The translations under genes were made by a program, and so were the position numbers. This document shows, piece after piece, positions 55,859 to 64,000 of a stretch of DNA of 64,000 nt (position 1 is the stretch's first letter; each line of letters opens with the position of its first letter). The notes under the pieces are model-generated. The model did no database searches and was not told where the DNA came from. It saw only the letters and a program-made list of their open reading frames with translations. The stretch is from Chromatiales bacterium (GTDB taxonomy: Bacteria; Pseudomonadota; Gammaproteobacteria; Steroidobacterales; GCA-2729495): the NCBI GenBank assembly GCA_020831895.1, contig JAFIFS010000067.1, forward strand, positions 20,409-84,408. The letters run 5' to 3'.

Positions 55859-57148
55859 TCAGTCGCGCTCGAGAATGGCGGTGACCCCCATGCCGCCAGC
55901 CGTGCAGACGGAGATCAGGCCGCGACCATGGCCGCGGCCTGCCAGCAGCTTGGCCAGCGAGCCGATGATGCGTGCTCCGGTGGCGGCAAACGGGTGACCC
56001 AGTGCGATGCTTCCGCCCCGGGTGTTGAGCCGGGACCGATCGATGGCCCCGAGCGGCTCCGCAAGCCCAAGCCGTTTGCGGCAGAAATCGGCTGATTCCA
56101 GCGCGCGCAGGGTTGCCAGCGCCTGCGCGGCGAACGCCTCATGGATCTCGTAGAAGTCGAAGTCCTGGAGGTCCATGCGCATGTCCTTGAGCATGGAGGC
56201 GATCGCATGGGCCGGTGCCATCAGCAGGCTGTCGCGGTCGCGGCCGGCGAAGTCCACGGCAGCGACTTTCCCGTAGCGCAGCCAGGCCAGTACCGGCAGC
56301 TGGCGCTCCTGCGCCCATTCCTCGCTGGCGAGAAGCACTGCGGCTGCGCCATCGGTCAGCGGCGAGCTGTTGCCCGCGGTCAGGGTCGCCTGTTCGTCCC
56401 TGCTGAAGACCGTGGGCAGGGCAGCCAGTTTTTCCGCCGATGTGTCGGCCCGGACGTTGTTGTCCCGGTCGGCGCCGGCGAAAGGCAGCACGAGGTCGCT
56501 GTAGAAGCCCTCCTCCCACGCACGGGATGCTGACTGGTGGCTCGCGAGTGCCAGCGCATCCTGGTCTTCCCGGCTGATGCCAAAGTGCCTGGCCGTCAGC
56601 TCCGTGCTCTGGCCCATGCTGAGGCCGGTTCGCGGCTCCGTCACGTCAGGTGCCACCGGCCGGAAATGTCGCGGCCTCAGGCCGAGCCACGGCCGAAGCC
56701 GCTGCCCCAGGCTGCGCCCTGTCAGGCTGCGCATCAGGAGGCGGCGATAATCGTCCGGGTAGACCAGCGGAACGTCGCTGATCGAGTCGCTGCCTCCGGC
56801 GATACCCGCCTCGATCTGCCCGAGCGCAATCTTGTTGCCTATCTGCAGCGCGGCCTCGAGGCTGGTCCCGCAGGCCCGCTGCAGGTCGAATGCCGGTGTC
56901 TCCTCGGACAGACCGCTGCCGAGTACGCATTCGCGGGCGAGGTTCCAGTCCCGCGAATGTTTCATCACGGCGCCCAGCGAGACGTCCCCGAGCCGCTGGC
57001 GCTTGAGCCCGTAGCGCTCCACCAGCCCGGAGAGCACTGCCGTCATCATCTCCTGGTTGGAGGCCTCGGCATAGCGGGTCCGGGCGCGGCAGAAAGGGAT
57101 GCGCAGCGAGCCGACGATCGCGACCCGGCGAGGCTGTCCATGAAGCAT
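55859..57148 (-). CDS. Acetyl-CoA C-acyltransferase (thiolase, FadI-like)
   Basis: This 429-residue thiolase cleaves 3-ketoacyl-CoA in beta-oxidation or condenses acetyl-CoA. The nucleophilic Cys92 is in QRACGTSLEAAL, the catalytic His in GHPFAATGARII, and the second Cys in ISVCTAGGMG. The length and the N-terminal RVAIVGSLRIPFCRARTRY are like FadI/AtoB-type degradative thiolases. No fadJ or fadB partner is next to it, so the direction of the reaction is unclear. It is 15 bp after DUF924 and 69 bp before the symporter. Confidence 0.93.
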   Translation of the reverse strand: MLHGQPRRVAIVGSLRIPFCRARTRYAEASNQEMMTAVLSGLVERYGLKRQRLGDVSLGAVMKHSRDWNLARECVLGSGLSEETPAFDLQRACGTSLEAALQIGNKIALGQIEAGIAGGSDSISDVPLVYPDDYRRLLMRSLTGRSLGQRLRPWLGLRPRHFRPVAPDVTEPRTGLSMGQSTELTARHFGISREDQDALALASHQSASRAWEEGFYSDLVLPFAGADRDNNVRADTSAEKLAALPTVFSRDEQATLTAGNSSPLTDGAAAVLLASEEWAQERQLPVLAWLRYGKVAAVDFAGRDRDSLLMAPAHAIASMLKDMRMDLQDFDFYEIHEAFAAQALATLRALESADFCRKRLGLAEPLGAIDRSRLNTRGGSIALGHPFAATGARIIGSLAKLLAGRGHGRGLISVCTAGGMGVTAILERD

Positions 57149-57163
57149 GATGATCTCCCCCGG

Positions 57164-57880
57164 CTACTGTCCGAAACTCAGCGCCCCGCCATCCAGGTAT
57201 TCCGCTTCCTCGGCGGTGCTGCTGCGGCCAAGCGCGCGGTTGCGGTGCGGAAAGCGGCCATGGCTGGCAATGATATCGCGGTGCAGCTCGGCGAATTGCG
57301 CGAAGGTCTCCAGCGTCTCGCGCAGTGTGTCCCCGCCGTTGTCGACCAGCGCGCTGTAGATACGTACGCCTTTCTCCTGTGCCTTCAGGTTCTCGGCATG
57401 CTGCAGCGGCATGAAGAAGAACGCTTGTTCCAGCGGGTTCAGCTCACGGTACTTGCCGTCCCTCGCGCCCTCGACACACAGCCGCAGCGCGCGCGCATCG
57501 CCGGCAAAAGCCTCGGCCCGGCCACGGTGCAGGTGGCGCGGGAACTGGTCCAGCAGCAGGATCAGCGCCAGGCGCCCGCGCGCGGTCGCCGCCCAGCCGT
57601 CCAGTTCCCCCGCGAGCGCGGCCGAGCTCAATGCGCCGAAGCGCTGCCGGATCTGCTCGTCGAAGGCTGGGTCGGGCGAGAACCAGCGGTCCATCCGGCT
57701 GTCGATCGTCGGGGTATCTCGGGCCCCGACGCTGAACCAGAAATCCAGCACCAGGCCAATCTGTTCGTCCATCCGCAGCTCGTCCCTGGAGGCAGCTTGG
57801 CTGATTATCCCGACCGCCTCCGAAGGCGGGCAAGCATCTGTCCGGGCGCTTCCAACGTTGAGCACCCGCGTGATGCTCAT
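57164..57880 (-). CDS. DUF924 family protein
   Basis: This 238-residue alpha-helical, TPR-like protein carries the family motifs: VLDFWFSVGARDT, WFSPDPAFDEQIRQRF, LILLLDQFPRHLHRG, ALRLCVEGARDG and FFFMPLQHAEN. The function is unknown; members are widespread in bacteria and eukaryotes. The start lies just over the gltB promoter. An operon with the thiolase is likely from the 15-bp gap. Confidence 0.9.
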   Translation of the reverse strand: MSITRVLNVGSARTDACPPSEAVGIISQAASRDELRMDEQIGLVLDFWFSVGARDTPTIDSRMDRWFSPDPAFDEQIRQRFGALSSAALAGELDGWAATARGRLALILLLDQFPRHLHRGRAEAFAGDARALRLCVEGARDGKYRELNPLEQAFFFMPLQHAENLKAQEKGVRIYSALVDNGGDTLRETLETFAQFAELHRDIIASHGRFPHRNRALGRSSTAEEAEYLDGGALSFGQ

Positions 57881-57887
57881 CTATAAT
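57858..57887 (+). promoter_or_regulatory. gltB: Candidate sigma-70 promoter for gltBD
   Basis: TTGAGC (57858-57863) and TATAAT (57882-57887) with 18-bp spacing, about 100 bp before the gltB ATG. The -35 lies inside the 5' end of the divergent DUF924 gene. The -10 is a perfect match and the -35 matches TTGACA at four positions. Confidence 0.55.
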
Positions 57888-57987
57888 CGATCGTTCCGGC
57901 CAACGCCAGCGATCTGTTCGGTTCCCGGTTTAAAAATCCCGAGAAAACAGATGGTTGCTGCGTCCAACAGGGCAAATCCGAGTCGCT

Positions 57988-63895
<5,908 letters not shown>

Positions 63896-63975
63896 CCCTG
63901 CTTTCCTTCTTCCAACCGACTGTGGTCGCGTCGAGGCGTGGTGCGGTACTGCTGTTGCGGACCGTGGGCGGGCGG

Positions 63976-63989
63976 GGGGGCGCGCCCCC
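63976..63989. repeat. GC-only palindrome at the window edge, downstream of gltD
   Basis: GGGGGCGCGCCCCC is a perfect 14-bp palindrome inside a 36-base G/C-only stretch (63965-64000) that runs to the end of the window. It could be the terminator of gltBD or mark a sequence that is hard to read through. The rest of 63896-64000 holds no gene. Confidence 0.6.
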
Positions 63990-64000
63990 GCCCCCCGGGG

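Overview
The window is 64 kb of dense, GC-rich bacterial chromosome. It holds 48 protein-coding genes, few non-coding gaps, and no rRNA, tRNA, CRISPR array, insertion sequence or prophage that I can see. Gene content and order point to a gammaproteobacterium. The evidence is the lysM-dprA-smg-topA cluster divergent from def-fmt-rsmB-DUF4390-ntrY-ntrX, the priA-argS-SPOR(FtsN-like) order, oligopeptidase A, Tag, GluQ, and a gltBD operon with the large proteobacterial GltB. I cannot name the genus. Translation starts are often GTG or TTG, and antisense shadow reading frames are long, as expected at high GC.

Layout. 1-3.7 kb: the end of a two-domain exported-type amidohydrolase and two small envelope proteins. 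3.8-8.1 kb: a 990-residue exported protein of unknown function, translationally coupled to a chromate transporter (chrA). 8.1-18.2 kb: mainly housekeeping and stress genes in alternating orientation (HD hydrolase, PQQ-type sugar dehydrogenase, tandem Usp, xthA, an orphan secreted protein, prlC, gor, aroE, tag). 18.2-21.4 kb: a large secreted subtilisin-like protease. 21.5-34.1 kb: the conserved topoisomerase/DprA/LysM block and the divergent deformylase-formyltransferase-RsmB-NtrYX block. 34.1-39.8 kb: a frame-interrupted ferrochelatase, an FtsN-like SPOR protein, argS and priA. 40.0-42.9 kb: the three-gene proton-translocating transhydrogenase. 43-54 kb: HNH nuclease, acetyl-CoA synthetase, a flavodoxin-fold/NmrA-like/MATE run, an FAH-family hydrolase, a DUF3313-like lipoprotein, dienelactone hydrolase, an AEC permease, gluQ and an MscS channel. 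54-57.9 kb: DUF924, thiolase and an alanine/sodium symporter with an unusual inserted domain. 58.0-63.9 kb: gltBD.

How the genes work together. NADPH and redox supply is prominent: PntAA/AB/B make NADPH, GltBD and Gor consume it, and AroE and the quinone reductase use NAD(P)H. The def-fmt-rsmB genes serve translation initiation and ribosome maturation, and share a tightly overlapped transcription unit with an envelope-sensing two-component pair. Acs, the thiolase and the FAH/DLH hydrolases suggest growth on acetate, fatty acids or small organic acids.

I found no clear new multi-gene defence or biosynthetic system. The observations most worth following are: a 990-residue exported protein coupled to ChrA; an NtrX whose AAA+ core has lost its Walker A lysine, Walker B aspartate and GAFTGA loop; a ferrochelatase frame break exactly at a perfect GC hairpin; a cluster of DnaA-box-like motifs next to priA; a roughly 95-residue insertion in the AgcS symporter; and convergent gene pairs that share CTAG or abut at TGATCA for both stop codons.
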